The position numbers were made by a program, and so were the translations under genes. A stretch of 64,000 bases of DNA, from NCBI GenBank assembly GCA_903840315.1, contig CAIMFK010000011.1, positions 24,864 to 88,863 on the forward strand, given 5' to 3'. Within the stretch, counting starts at the first letter, position 1, and each line of letters begins with the position of its first letter. The notes under the pieces are model-generated. The model was not told the origin of the DNA. It ran no database searches and worked only from the letters and a program-made list of their open reading frames with translations. Source of the DNA: an uncultured Candidatus Saccharibacteria bacterium. GTDB taxonomy: Bacteria; Patescibacteriota; Saccharimonadia; Saccharimonadales; UBA4665. Below are positions 18,083 to 26,838 of the stretch, piece after piece.

Positions 18083-18865
18083 CTATTTAACCTTCTTATT
18101 TTTAATTAAATATTTAAGAGTTAAGTCGGTTCTGGATTTTGCATACTCACAATACTGGCAATCTCGTCCGGATGGCGGCATATCTTCTTGCTCTAGGCAT
18201 TCCTTAATATTTTTAACAGTTTCAGCAATCCATGAATCGTTACCTTCGTATGCTATAACCTTAGTCCTAAACTCAACTCTATCATTGAAGCCATCTAAGT
18301 CTAATCTGCCATTTGTATAAACAAAGTATCCGGTATTACTTACCTTGAAATCATTTTTTCTGAGAAGCCATTGATACACTTCCATCTGGCGCTTATACGA
18401 AATTTGCCAATCCGCATCCAAACTTACTTCACTCTTCTTGGCTGTTGCTTTGTAATCAACTACTATCAATTCTCCGTTCTTGTTGACCCAAACATCATCA
18501 ACAGCCCCAAACAGAATTAAATTTGTTTCTTTATCCAAATATTGAACCCCCACAAAGTTCTCTCTCCATTTATCTAAATCATCATGAGAATAAGGAATTG
18601 CATCTACCTTAAATTGAATCATTAACGGATGAGGCTTTTTATCATTTCTATACTTATCGAATTCTTTTTTGAAAAGCTCATCGACTGCTTTATTGATTTG
18701 AAATGGTGGAGTATCTGGCTTAGATATCTTTAGCCTTCTGTCTATCCAAAAACACCGGGGGCAATTTATGAAATCTTCTATTTTACTTCGACTGAGCTTA
18801 TAGGGAGTAGTTTGCCCTGGTTTATACGGAGCGGTTCTATATCTGCTATATGGAGTGTATGCCAT
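18083..18865 (-). CDS. PD-(D/E)XK nuclease, RecB/Cas4-like with four cysteines
   Basis: A 260-residue protein with the RecB-type nuclease signature: GAVDD (120-124), DYK (137-139) and QMEVY (160-164). Two Cys pairs, C35/C38 near the N-terminus and C236/C239 near the C-terminus, have the spacing seen in Cas4 and AddB-like iron-sulfur nucleases. No cas genes or helicase adjoin it, so a CRISPR role is not supported; a stand-alone DNA repair nuclease is more likely. TATAAT (18877-18872) ends 6 nt before the ATG: predicted leaderless. Confidence 0.82.
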   Translation of the reverse strand: MAYTPYSRYRTAPYKPGQTTPYKLSRSKIEDFINCPRCFWIDRRLKISKPDTPPFQINKAVDELFKKEFDKYRNDKKPHPLMIQFKVDAIPYSHDDLDKWRENFVGVQYLDKETNLILFGAVDDVWVNKNGELIVVDYKATAKKSEVSLDADWQISYKRQMEVYQWLLRKNDFKVSNTGYFVYTNGRLDLDGFNDRVEFRTKVIAYEGNDSWIAETVKNIKECLEQEDMPPSGRDCQYCEYAKSRTDLTLKYLIKNKKVK

Positions 18866-18881
18866 TAAGGCATTATAACAG

Positions 18882-19502
18882 CTATTGGTATAGGAATTTG
18901 ATTATATCTTGTGGCTTATCAGCTACTAAATCGGGGTTTTCCTTATTCATAATATTTTTGCCGTTATAGCCCCAGGTAACCCCAATAGAAAAAATTCCAG
19001 CTTTCTTAGCAGCCTTTATATCTCTAACTTCGTCGCCAACATAATATGTCTCTGAATAATCTAACCTATTCTTTTCGATGACTTTTTTCAAAGCCTTTGC
19101 TTTACCCAAAATACCAACTCCACCATAAACTCGCTGGAATTTGCTTCTAGCGTTTTTTAGCTTTAGGTATTTATTGATGTTCCTTGCACTGTTCGAGCTC
19201 AATATGTACAAACGAGCATCGTGCTCTTTTAAAACGTCAATTAACTCTAAGACCCCAGGTATTGCATCGAGTTTATCAATGTTTTTATTCATTTCCATTC
19301 TACCCCTAATAATTAACGCCGGGACTTTCCATGGCCTAATTCTTAGCTCTTCAATAACTCCTGTGATGGGCATATTTCTCAGCTTATCCTTATCTATATT
19401 TTTTAGATGCTGGCTATTGGGATACCATCCCTCATACATGTTTATGACAAATTCTAGGCTGTCGACAATTGTGCCGTCAAAATCAAAAATTATATTTTTC
19501 AT
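18882..19502 (-). CDS. HAD-superfamily phosphatase (phosphoglycolate phosphatase-like)
   Basis: A 206-residue HAD hydrolase. Motif I is IIFDFDGTIVDS (nucleophile Asp), motif II is LYILSSNSA, and motif III/IV is YYVGDEVRDIKAAKKAG. The helical cap makes it most like Gph/PgmB-type small-molecule phosphatases. The substrate cannot be told from sequence. It starts 6 nt after the heliorhodopsin stop without a Shine-Dalgarno sequence and is probably co-transcribed with it. Confidence 0.85.
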   Translation of the reverse strand: MKNIIFDFDGTIVDSLEFVINMYEGWYPNSQHLKNIDKDKLRNMPITGVIEELRIRPWKVPALIIRGRMEMNKNIDKLDAIPGVLELIDVLKEHDARLYILSSNSARNINKYLKLKNARSKFQRVYGGVGILGKAKALKKVIEKNRLDYSETYYVGDEVRDIKAAKKAGIFSIGVTWGYNGKNIMNKENPDLVADKPQDIIKFLYQ

Positions 19503-19508
19503 AATTTG

Positions 19509-20312
19509 CTACGGTCTCAATATTCCAAAAAATACCTGCCATGCTAGTAGAGTTTTGGCAACTAAGCTCAAAATCATATACATTTTTTCACCAAATAAAT
19601 AATCTTTCCATGGGCCAATTTTCTTGTACTGCAAGTACATATTAATAGCAAAACAATTAAAGCTCACAAAAATTGTTCCATAGATGAAATAAACAAATGT
19701 TGGAATTCCGCCACCTCCGTAGATCTCAACACCTACTGTATATATAACAAAAACAATCCATGGCAGTATTCCAGATAAACAACCAATCACGTAACTTATC
19801 CAGTTGACCTTTTTTGTTTTCTGGTTGTGAATCTCCATAACCAAACCTAGAAGGTTCATGATAGCAATAAGGCCAAAAATCATTATTAGGCTTGATAAAT
19901 CTGTAATGCCGGACAAGAAACTTATCGCTACCATCATTGTGCTTGCGCTCAATGAATACTCAAACCATCTGAATTTGTTGATACCTTGCTTAAGGTCTTC
20001 TTCATACCTTTTTCTAAAATATGTAGCGGCCAATAAATGAGCGATTGCTGATAGGAAAAAGAAGAGAGCTATCACGTATGACATCCTCACATCAAATAAG
20101 TGTCTTTGTGCGGTTATCAATACTGGATGCTCAGGAGTTGAGGTTAGAGTATTTAAGGTTAGAAAGCTAGTTGTTACTGGGAAAGCTCTATTTTGGCTGA
20201 GAATTAAAATTAATAGACCAAATGTTGCATGCATCGCTGCCAAACTTTTATTCCACTTGTTAAGGCTCGGTAAAGTTATTTTAGTTTCGATAAATTTATT
20301 TATTATTTTCAT
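19509..20312 (-). CDS. Heliorhodopsin
   Basis: A 267-residue seven-helix membrane protein. I recognise heliorhodopsin signatures: FRWFEYSLSASTMM in the third helix (Glu118 matching the counter-ion Glu107 of the type protein 48C12), LSLVAKTLLAWQVFFG in the last helix with the retinal Lys at 253 (Lys241 in 48C12), and His28 and His92 matching His23 and His80. Heliorhodopsins bind retinal, lie inverted in the membrane relative to type 1 rhodopsins, and have no firmly established function. The gene has its own promoter inside the end of msrA. No retinal or carotenoid gene is in the window. Confidence 0.92.
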   Translation of the reverse strand: MKIINKFIETKITLPSLNKWNKSLAAMHATFGLLILILSQNRAFPVTTSFLTLNTLTSTPEHPVLITAQRHLFDVRMSYVIALFFFLSAIAHLLAATYFRKRYEEDLKQGINKFRWFEYSLSASTMMVAISFLSGITDLSSLIMIFGLIAIMNLLGLVMEIHNQKTKKVNWISYVIGCLSGILPWIVFVIYTVGVEIYGGGGIPTFVYFIYGTIFVSFNCFAINMYLQYKKIGPWKDYLFGEKMYMILSLVAKTLLAWQVFFGILRP

Positions 20313-20319
20313 TAGTTCA

Positions 20320-20347
20320 ATTATAGCAACTAACAGGATCTAAGCAA
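20320..20347 (-). promoter_or_regulatory. Heliorhodopsin promoter, leaderless type
   Basis: On the minus strand, -35 TTGCTT (20347-20342), a 16 bp spacer and a perfect -10 TATAAT (20325-20320) lie 7 nt before ATG 20312. The -35 lies in the last codons of msrA. No Shine-Dalgarno sequence is present. Confidence 0.65.
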
Positions 20348-20822
20348 CCGGACTGTATTCAATATGGCACATCCCTCTACCAGTTTTTTCAGCATATTTT
20401 TGATGATAGTCTTCAGCTACAAAAAATTCTTTAGCTGGCAAAATTTCGGTCACTATCTTATTAATAAATTTTTTCTGAACTTCTTCGAGAGTCTTAATAG
20501 CTAGTTCGTGTTGATTTTCATCGTAATAATATATAGCTGATCTATAATTGTCTCCAACATCTGGGCCTTGCCTGTTAAATTGTGTTGGGTCATGCATTCT
20601 AAAAAATTGTTTGAGTAAAGTCTGTGTAGAAATTTTCTTATCATCATATTCTAAATAGACCACTTCAGCATGTCCCGTTGTATGAGAACAGACTTCTTCA
20701 TATGTAGGGTTATCTTTATGGCCTCCGCTATATCCTACAAGTGTTTTTGTGACTCCTGGAACCTGATCAAAATAAAACTGCACCCCCCAAAAACATCCAC
20801 CGCCAAACATTATCTTATTCAT
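20340..20822 (-). CDS. msrA: Peptide methionine sulfoxide reductase A
   Basis: A 160-residue enzyme that reduces methionine-S-sulfoxide in oxidised proteins. The catalytic motif GGGCFWGVQFYF near the N-terminus is present, as is the family core (VGYSGGHKDNPTYEEVCSHTTGHAE, QFFRMHDPTQFNRQGPD). No resolving C-terminal Cys pair typical of some classes is obvious; CHIEYSP near the end may supply one. It begins 1 nt after the lysS stop, so it is translated from the lysS transcript, and it precedes the heliorhodopsin gene. Confidence 0.95.
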   Translation of the reverse strand: MNKIMFGGGCFWGVQFYFDQVPGVTKTLVGYSGGHKDNPTYEEVCSHTTGHAEVVYLEYDDKKISTQTLLKQFFRMHDPTQFNRQGPDVGDNYRSAIYYYDENQHELAIKTLEEVQKKFINKIVTEILPAKEFFVAEDYHQKYAEKTGRGMCHIEYSPVA

Positions 20823-20823
20823 A

Positions 20824-22344
20824 TTATTTTACTAAATCACCATATAATTCAGGATATATAGTTTTTGTAACCTGATCATCTTCCTGTCTAAGCTGAGGGA
20901 ATGGAACCCCCTCTCTTGCAGTTACTCCCTCAAGAACCCAAAAAACTCTTTCTGAGTAGCCCCAACCACAAGTAGGTGGCATTCCATATTCAAGCATTTC
21001 AACAAAATCTATGTCCAACATCATTGCTTCTTTGTCGCCGTCTTTTCGGAGGTCTTGCTGTTCTTTAAACCTATCGAGCTGTTCGAGCGGATCATTTAAT
21101 TCACTCCAACCATTCCCAAATTCAGTTCCTGCAATTATTGGCTGGAATCTTTCTACAGTCTGAGGCCTTGTTGGATCTACTTTAGCCAATGGACTTATTA
21201 AAAGCGGAGTATTTATTAGCCATGCTGGTCCAGCAATATTTTTTCTTAAGTTTTTCCAAAGCTTATCTATTCCTCTAGCAATATTATCAGTTTGCTCAAC
21301 TTCAAGTTTATTATCTCTCAATGCCTTCTTAACATCATCTAAGGTGCAGTTAAATACGTCGACGGAATATCTTTTTTTAATTTGCTCTCCGTAATCTAGG
21401 ATTTCCCAATCTTTTGATAAATCTACATCAAAACCACGAATTTTAAACTTATGAGTGCCGAATGTTTTCATTGCGACATCCTTATACATTTTTGTCATGA
21501 AATTCATTCCATCTTTCCAGTCAGCATATGCCCAATACCATTCCATAGCTATGTGTTCTGGAAGATGCTCCTCAGTGTAATTTTCATTTCTAAATCTTGG
21601 GCCAATATCGAAAACTTTCTCGTATCCACCGCCAATAAGACGTTTTAATGGTAGCTCATGGCTTATTCTTAAATAAAAATCCTGATCAAGTGCGTCCATA
21701 TGAGTCACAAATGGATTAGCATCAGCACCTCCAGTGGTATGCTCCAATACCGGGACATTTACTTCTAAAAATCCGTTCTCAAGCAAAAAATCTCTGGTAT
21801 ATTGCCAAAACTTACTTCTTCTAATGAATCGATCATGGACTTCTTTGTTTACATTAAAATCAACATAACGTCTTCTCAGTCTTTCTTCTTTGTTAGTGAA
21901 ACCATCCCATGACGTTGGCATCGGCCTTAAGCTTTTTGATAAGATTCTAAGACTTTGAACCTCTAAACTCATTTCACCAGTTTGAGTTTTTATCAGCTTA
22001 CCGGACGCCTGAATAAAGTCTCCTGCATCTAATAGATTGATATCTGAATAATTTAACTCACTCTCTGCATAGTTTGCATTTTTGATGTTTTCAGATTTTA
22101 AAAATAATTGTATTTTGTTAGATTCATCGCGAATAACAACAAATGCTATTTTGCCTATTTTTCGGAGAGTAACAATTCTTCCTACAATAGTAGCCTCTTT
22201 ATCTAAAAATTTTTCGAAGCTTGATACGATCGAGTTTATATCAGAAGTTTTTTTAGAATTAGCAGGATAAGGGTTAACGCCCTTATTTCTAAGCTCTTCT
22301 AATTTGCGTAATCGTTCTGATCTAAGTTCTAAAAGTGTTGCCAT
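20824..22344 (-). CDS. lysS: Lysyl-tRNA synthetase, class II
   Basis: A 506-residue enzyme: N-terminal OB-fold anticodon-binding domain (about 55-150; VGRIVTLRKIGKIAFVVIRDE), then the class IIb catalytic domain with motif 2 FDIGPRFRNENYTEEHLPEH and motif 3 GWGYSERVFWVLEG. It charges tRNA-Lys. A TACAAT box ends 8 nt upstream of the ATG with no Shine-Dalgarno sequence, so the mRNA should be leaderless. msrA follows directly. Confidence 0.97.
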   Translation of the reverse strand: MATLLELRSERLRKLEELRNKGVNPYPANSKKTSDINSIVSSFEKFLDKEATIVGRIVTLRKIGKIAFVVIRDESNKIQLFLKSENIKNANYAESELNYSDINLLDAGDFIQASGKLIKTQTGEMSLEVQSLRILSKSLRPMPTSWDGFTNKEERLRRRYVDFNVNKEVHDRFIRRSKFWQYTRDFLLENGFLEVNVPVLEHTTGGADANPFVTHMDALDQDFYLRISHELPLKRLIGGGYEKVFDIGPRFRNENYTEEHLPEHIAMEWYWAYADWKDGMNFMTKMYKDVAMKTFGTHKFKIRGFDVDLSKDWEILDYGEQIKKRYSVDVFNCTLDDVKKALRDNKLEVEQTDNIARGIDKLWKNLRKNIAGPAWLINTPLLISPLAKVDPTRPQTVERFQPIIAGTEFGNGWSELNDPLEQLDRFKEQQDLRKDGDKEAMMLDIDFVEMLEYGMPPTCGWGYSERVFWVLEGVTAREGVPFPQLRQEDDQVTKTIYPELYGDLVK

Positions 22345-22368
22345 ATCTAATAATTGTATCTGATATGG
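22341..22368 (-). promoter_or_regulatory. lysS -10 box inside an inverted repeat
   Basis: The -10 TACAAT (22358-22353) lies 8 nt before ATG 22344. A 7 bp inverted repeat (CCATATC at 22341-22347 and GATATGG at 22362-22368) frames the -10 and the start codon. It may be an operator or a small hairpin near the greA 3' end; I cannot decide. Confidence 0.45.
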
Positions 22369-22378
22369 AAACTTTTGA

Positions 22379-22843
22379 CTAGGAAATGCTTACAATCTTG
22401 TAGATATTGGTTTCTGCTGGTGTAGATATTTCGACTTCTTCACCCTCTTTTTTGCCCAAAAGATTCTTACCAATTGGAGATTCGTCAGATATTTTTCCAT
22501 TCAAAGGATCTGCTTCGACTGTTCCAACCACCTGAAATTCCTTTGTTTCGCCTGATTCATTTTTGAGCTTAACAGTTGAACCAAGCTTAACATCATTACT
22601 ATTTTTTGGAGCGATAATTAGTTCAAGATTCTTCAATATATTATCTATTTCAGCGATTCTATTTTCGCTTCTTTCCTGATCTTGTCGGGCGATACTGTAT
22701 TCAGCGTTTTCGGCAAGGTCACCAAACTCTCTTGCAGTCTTAATTCTATCTGATACAGCTTTCCTTTGAGAAATAAGTTCTTCTTGCTCTAATCTTAGCT
22801 CCTCTGCTCCTTCTTTTGTCATTCTATAAGTCTTTTTCATCAT
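22379..22843 (-). CDS. greA: Transcription elongation factor GreA
   Basis: A 154-residue protein. The N-terminal antiparallel coiled coil carries the acidic tip (AREFGDLAENAEYSIARQDQ, with the conserved D/E pair). The C-terminal FKBP-like domain has SPIGKNLLGKKEGEEVEI. GreA enters the RNA polymerase secondary channel and stimulates cleavage of backtracked RNA. AAGGAG lies 5-6 nt before the ATG, so this gene uses a normal ribosome binding site. Confidence 0.96.
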   Translation of the reverse strand: MMKKTYRMTKEGAEELRLEQEELISQRKAVSDRIKTAREFGDLAENAEYSIARQDQERSENRIAEIDNILKNLELIIAPKNSNDVKLGSTVKLKNESGETKEFQVVGTVEADPLNGKISDESPIGKNLLGKKEGEEVEISTPAETNIYKIVSIS

Positions 22844-22888
22844 ATCTCCTTTTGAATTATCTGATTTTGTAAATACTGGTTTTTTTGA

Positions 22889-24160
22889 TTAAGTATTATC
22901 TTTCTGCATTTTCTCGATGAGCTTATTTAACTCATCCATTTTTATATAGTGGCTTGTCTTTTCTGATCGTTTCTTTATTTCAAGCTCACCGTTCTTGATA
23001 TTTTTTACGCTTATAACTACCCTAAGCGGAATTCCGAGCAGATCAGCGTCGGCAAATTTTTCACCAGGCCTAATGTCTCGGTCATCATATAGTACCTCAA
23101 TGCCATTAGCAGTCAAGCTTTTATACACTTTCTCGGCTTCTTTTGTAACTTCTGATTCATTGCCAATTGTTGATATCAAAACCTTATAAGGTGCAACTGA
23201 ATAAGGCCAATTAAGACCATTCTCATCAGCATAATACTCGACAATAACGCCCATTAGTCTTGCAATGCCTATTCCATATGATCCCATAACAACAGGCCGA
23301 TTAGTGCCTTCTTTATCAGTGAAATAAATCCCTAATGCTTCAGACTTAGTTGTACCAAAACTGAATATGTTGCCAACTTCAGCCGCTACTGCTTCATTAA
23401 AATCTTTTTTCTCTAAATCAAGAAGATCTAAAACGTCATCATTGAATACTTCTTTATTTAGAGCTACTTTTTTATCCTTATTTATAAAGACTATGTCCTC
23501 CCCTGCGCCTACAAGAGTTTGAAATTCGTGGCTAAATTTATCTGTGAAAGCTCCACCTGATGCAAATGTAAAATAAGTATCATTTCCTAGTCCCACGCGT
23601 TCAAATACTTTATGATAGGCTTTAGTGACTTTATCGTAGAATTCTTTATGCTGCTCTTCGCTCTCGGAAAAAGAATACATATCTTTCATAATAAATTCTC
23701 GGGTTCTCAAAATACCATTTTTAGCCCTTGTCTCATTTCTTAACTTATTCTGAAATTGATAGACTGACATTGGCAAATCCCTGTAAGAATTTATATATTC
23801 CTTAGCCATATTACCTACTTGCTCTTCATGCGACCAACCGAATCCGACTTCAGTACCGTTCTTCAGCTCCGATTTGAACCATATATCTACATTATCGTCG
23901 TTCCATCTATCCGTTTTTTCCCAGAGCTCTTTGTCCTGAAGAGTCGTCATAGTTAACTCTTGAGAATCAAGAGCATTCATTTCTTCCCTAACTATATTCT
24001 TTATGTTTTCTATTACCTTTATTCCTAATGGTAGGTAGGAATAAACACCTGCCATTTCTTTGTGTATATAGCCTGCCTTTATTAATAATTGCGCGTTTAA
24101 GGCAACTTCATCGGATGGATGAGTTTTTCTAGTTTTCGAGAACAGTTTAGACATTTTCAT
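22889..24160 (-). CDS. proS: Prolyl-tRNA synthetase, short form
   Basis: A 423-residue class II synthetase with motif 1 (GVYSYLPLGIKVIENI), motif 2 (RNETRAKNGILRTREFIMKDMYSF) and motif 3 (VVMGSYGIGIARLMG), followed by a short anticodon-binding domain. The region between motifs 2 and 3 is too small for the usual editing insertion (INS) of E. coli-type ProRS, so editing of Ala-tRNA-Pro must be done elsewhere or not at all. A TACAAT box ends 9 nt before ATG 24160; a second in-frame ATG at 24154 is possible. Confidence 0.95.
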   Translation of the reverse strand: MKMSKLFSKTRKTHPSDEVALNAQLLIKAGYIHKEMAGVYSYLPLGIKVIENIKNIVREEMNALDSQELTMTTLQDKELWEKTDRWNDDNVDIWFKSELKNGTEVGFGWSHEEQVGNMAKEYINSYRDLPMSVYQFQNKLRNETRAKNGILRTREFIMKDMYSFSESEEQHKEFYDKVTKAYHKVFERVGLGNDTYFTFASGGAFTDKFSHEFQTLVGAGEDIVFINKDKKVALNKEVFNDDVLDLLDLEKKDFNEAVAAEVGNIFSFGTTKSEALGIYFTDKEGTNRPVVMGSYGIGIARLMGVIVEYYADENGLNWPYSVAPYKVLISTIGNESEVTKEAEKVYKSLTANGIEVLYDDRDIRPGEKFADADLLGIPLRVVISVKNIKNGELEIKKRSEKTSHYIKMDELNKLIEKMQKDNT

Positions 24161-24184
24161 ATTAATAACATTGTATCAATAGAT

Positions 24185-24979
24185 TTAGTGTATTAGAAAT
24201 AATCCGACAAAGGCGACACCATTCTTAAACGAATGAAGCAGTATGGATGACCAAAGACTTCTGGTTTTCTCTCTTAAAGCGGATGAAACCATTGAGAGGA
24301 TGAAAGTATCCAAGCCTGCTATCCATAAAATTCCACCATCTTTACTTTCTATTAGATGAGGCAAGGCAAAGATTAGACTAGTTAGTATTGCAGCATATAT
24401 AAATTTCATTTTAGTTCTTAGACCACTAAACAAATAGCCTCGGAAAATTATCTCTTCAGCAATTGGGGGAAGCACTACTAGGCTAATAAAAGCTAATATC
24501 AATCCGAAATTGCCATTCACAGACTGAAAACCTACATTTTGCTCCTGATTAATATTGAATGACTTTATCAAGGCACCAAGTATCAAAGCTAAGGAATAAA
24601 AAGAAACCATATAAATTAGAAAACCGGTTAGTGCAGTGAAAACATCTTTGAGATTTATCTTGACGAGACCTATTTTTTTAAAGCTGGTTTTTTTCCATCT
24701 AAGAAAAGCATAAATAGTTCCTAGAGATAAAAATTCTACTAACAAAACTGAAAAAAATTGACCAACTACTGAACTCGAAAGCCAGTCGTTAGATTTTTTG
24801 CTAGACCAATGCATAAAATGAAAAATCAAAGACAGTATAAAAATTGTGATTATTTGACTAACGAAATAGATTAGAACTGTTAGAAAAATACTCCATATTG
24901 GGCCCCAATGAATATTTTCTTTATAATAATCATCCGGATTTTTCCAGATTATATCTTTGCTAGAAGAATCTTTTGACAT
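24185..24979 (-). CDS. CPBP-family intramembrane metalloprotease
   Basis: A protein of about 264 residues with roughly seven to eight membrane segments and the CPBP/CAAX signature: PPIAEEIIFRGYLFSGLR (the Glu-Glu-x3-Arg active-site motif), followed by a second motif FALPHLIES with its His. Members cut proteins inside the membrane or mature peptides. I placed the start at ATG 24979; an in-frame TTG lies 6 nt further upstream. It overlaps the end of the rseP gene by about 20 nt, so two intramembrane proteases are translationally coupled. Confidence 0.85.
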   Translation of the reverse strand: MSKDSSSKDIIWKNPDDYYKENIHWGPIWSIFLTVLIYFVSQIITIFILSLIFHFMHWSSKKSNDWLSSSVVGQFFSVLLVEFLSLGTIYAFLRWKKTSFKKIGLVKINLKDVFTALTGFLIYMVSFYSLALILGALIKSFNINQEQNVGFQSVNGNFGLILAFISLVVLPPIAEEIIFRGYLFSGLRTKMKFIYAAILTSLIFALPHLIESKDGGILWIAGLDTFILSMVSSALREKTRSLWSSILLHSFKNGVAFVGLFLIH

Positions 24980-26093
24980 CAACAAATGAAATTAATACTA
25001 CTAAAAGCATGAGAGCTAGAAACCCAAGGCCATGAACTGCATCCTCGGTTTTTGGACTCAATTGCTTCTTGCCAAAGAGCCTTGAACCCAACATTAGAAA
25101 TAGTCTCCCTCCATCAAGTGCCGGAATTGGTAAAATGTTCATTATAGCCAAAGTCAATGAAATGATTGCGATGATTATTAGTATGAATTGATATCCTAGT
25201 GCTGATCCGTTCTTAAGTATGAAGAATATTCCAATTGGGCCTGAAACTTGCGATGTTGCTTGAGTGGTATTTCCAACTGCGAGTCCTGACACTAATTTCC
25301 AAAGTCCCTGAAATGTAAGTACCGTAAACTGTTTTATTAGACCTAGAGCAACAATTGGAGCGGACCAAGTAGATTGCTGAAGAACAAAAGGCTGATCGCT
25401 CACGCCTAAGTAGCCAATCGGATTGGACGTTTTTTCAGAAGCCAAAACAGCAGCTTTAGAATTCAGGGTAGTTTGTTTTACAAAGGTTTGCGATCCTCGC
25501 TTAAATTCAATCGTAACTTTTTCTCCGGCATATTGACTTGTAATTTTGCGAGTGTCATTCGCACCTGATAAATATACTTTCTGATTGTCGCCGTCCTTTG
25601 TAACTGATACGAATTGATCATTCAGTTTCATGCCTATTAGAGAGGCTGGAGAATTTTTTTCAACGTTACTAATTAATACTTTATCTGCAATAATTTTAGT
25701 GTCGTTCTTGACGGTAAACTGATTATCTACAAGTTTTGGCATGCCCAGCCAAGCAATCACAGTAAACAATACGAATGCCGTTAAAAGGTTCATAAATACT
25801 CCCGCAACCATTATTTTTGATTTTACCCATGTAGAGGCCGCTCCGAAATCACCTTTTTCCGTATCGCCATCATGCTCACCTTTTAACCTAACAAATCCCC
25901 CTAATGGTAATGCATTTATACTAAAAATAAATTTTGATTTTGTTACTTTACTCCAGACTTTTGGTGGAAAACCTAGGCCGAATTCTAAAACCTTAACACC
26001 ATTTCGTCTAGCGACAAAAAAATGTCCAAGTTCATGAACAACAACAAGTCCTGTAAATAATATTAACGCAAGAATTAATAGATAAATATTCAT
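24960..26093 (-). CDS. rseP: Site-2 intramembrane zinc metalloprotease (RseP family)
   Basis: A 377-residue membrane protease. The first helix holds the zinc motif VVVHELGHFFVARR, a PDZ domain occupies about residues 115-220, and the C-terminal helix carries NILPIPALDGGRLF with the third zinc ligand. The family releases anti-sigma factors or clears signal-peptide remnants from membranes. It lies between uppS and the CPBP protease, 3 nt after uppS. Confidence 0.94.
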   Translation of the reverse strand: MNIYLLILALILFTGLVVVHELGHFFVARRNGVKVLEFGLGFPPKVWSKVTKSKFIFSINALPLGGFVRLKGEHDGDTEKGDFGAASTWVKSKIMVAGVFMNLLTAFVLFTVIAWLGMPKLVDNQFTVKNDTKIIADKVLISNVEKNSPASLIGMKLNDQFVSVTKDGDNQKVYLSGANDTRKITSQYAGEKVTIEFKRGSQTFVKQTTLNSKAAVLASEKTSNPIGYLGVSDQPFVLQQSTWSAPIVALGLIKQFTVLTFQGLWKLVSGLAVGNTTQATSQVSGPIGIFFILKNGSALGYQFILIIIAIISLTLAIMNILPIPALDGGRLFLMLGSRLFGKKQLSPKTEDAVHGLGFLALMLLVVLISFVDVKRFF

Positions 26094-26096
26094 ATG

Positions 26097-26798
26097 TTAT
26101 TTTCCAAAGTTCCTTTTAATTTTTTTATATTTTCTAATAACTGAATCGAAATTCGCTTCAGTAAAATCTGGCCAAAGCTTATTCACGAAAAATAGCTCAC
26201 TGTAGGCAGACTCCCAAAGCATGAAGTTTGATAACCTTTGCTCTCCGGATGTTCGAATAATTAAATCTAATGGCGGAACTTCTGGAGCATCAAGATTATC
26301 TGCAATTAATTCTGGAGTGATATCCTCAGGTGGTATTCCACTTCTGATTATTTTTTTAGTAGCTTCGACAATTTCTTGTTGGCCGCCATAGTCTAGACAC
26401 AAAAGCAATGTGCCCTTGTCATTATTTTTAGTCTTCTCTTCTGCATCATGAATGGCTTTTACTAACGCCTTACCAATTCTTACTTTAGAGCCAATTACCC
26501 TTAACCGAATACCCTCTTTACTAATTTCATTAACTTCATGCTTAAGAATCCACAAAAAAAGCTTCATCAGATTCTTCACCTCATCCTTGCCTCTTCTCCA
26601 ATTTTCATTAGAAAACACATAAGCAGATATATATTCAATATCATGCTTTTTAGCGGCTTTAACAATGCGCCTTAGGTTTAAATAGCCCTGCCTGTGGCCT
26701 TCGATTGTTTCGAGATTATTTTGTTTTGCCCAACGGCGATTGCCGTCAAGAATTAGGCCAACATGAACAGGATGATTATTGTTATTTTTAGTTGTCAT
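26097..26798 (-). CDS. uppS: Isoprenyl transferase / undecaprenyl diphosphate synthase
   Basis: A cis-prenyltransferase of about 233 residues making the C55 lipid carrier for cell-wall synthesis. It shows LILDGNRRWAKQN (catalytic Asp), the YVFSNENWRR region and the C-terminal RTSGEQRLSNFMLWESAYSEL. I chose ATG 26798. An in-frame ATG at 26807 lies only 2 nt after the TACAAT box (26815-26810) and would be outside the mRNA if that box is used, whereas 26798 would have a leader of about 4 nt. Confidence 0.94.
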   Translation of the reverse strand: MTTKNNNNHPVHVGLILDGNRRWAKQNNLETIEGHRQGYLNLRRIVKAAKKHDIEYISAYVFSNENWRRGKDEVKNLMKLFLWILKHEVNEISKEGIRLRVIGSKVRIGKALVKAIHDAEEKTKNNDKGTLLLCLDYGGQQEIVEATKKIIRSGIPPEDITPELIADNLDAPEVPPLDLIIRTSGEQRLSNFMLWESAYSELFFVNKLWPDFTEANFDSVIRKYKKIKRNFGK

Positions 26799-26838
26799 AT
26801 TATTCATTTATTGTATCAACAATAAATGAACATTAAAA

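Noticed and set aside
18083..18865. CRISPR-associated Cas4
   Set aside because: No CRISPR repeats or other cas genes were seen anywhere in the window.
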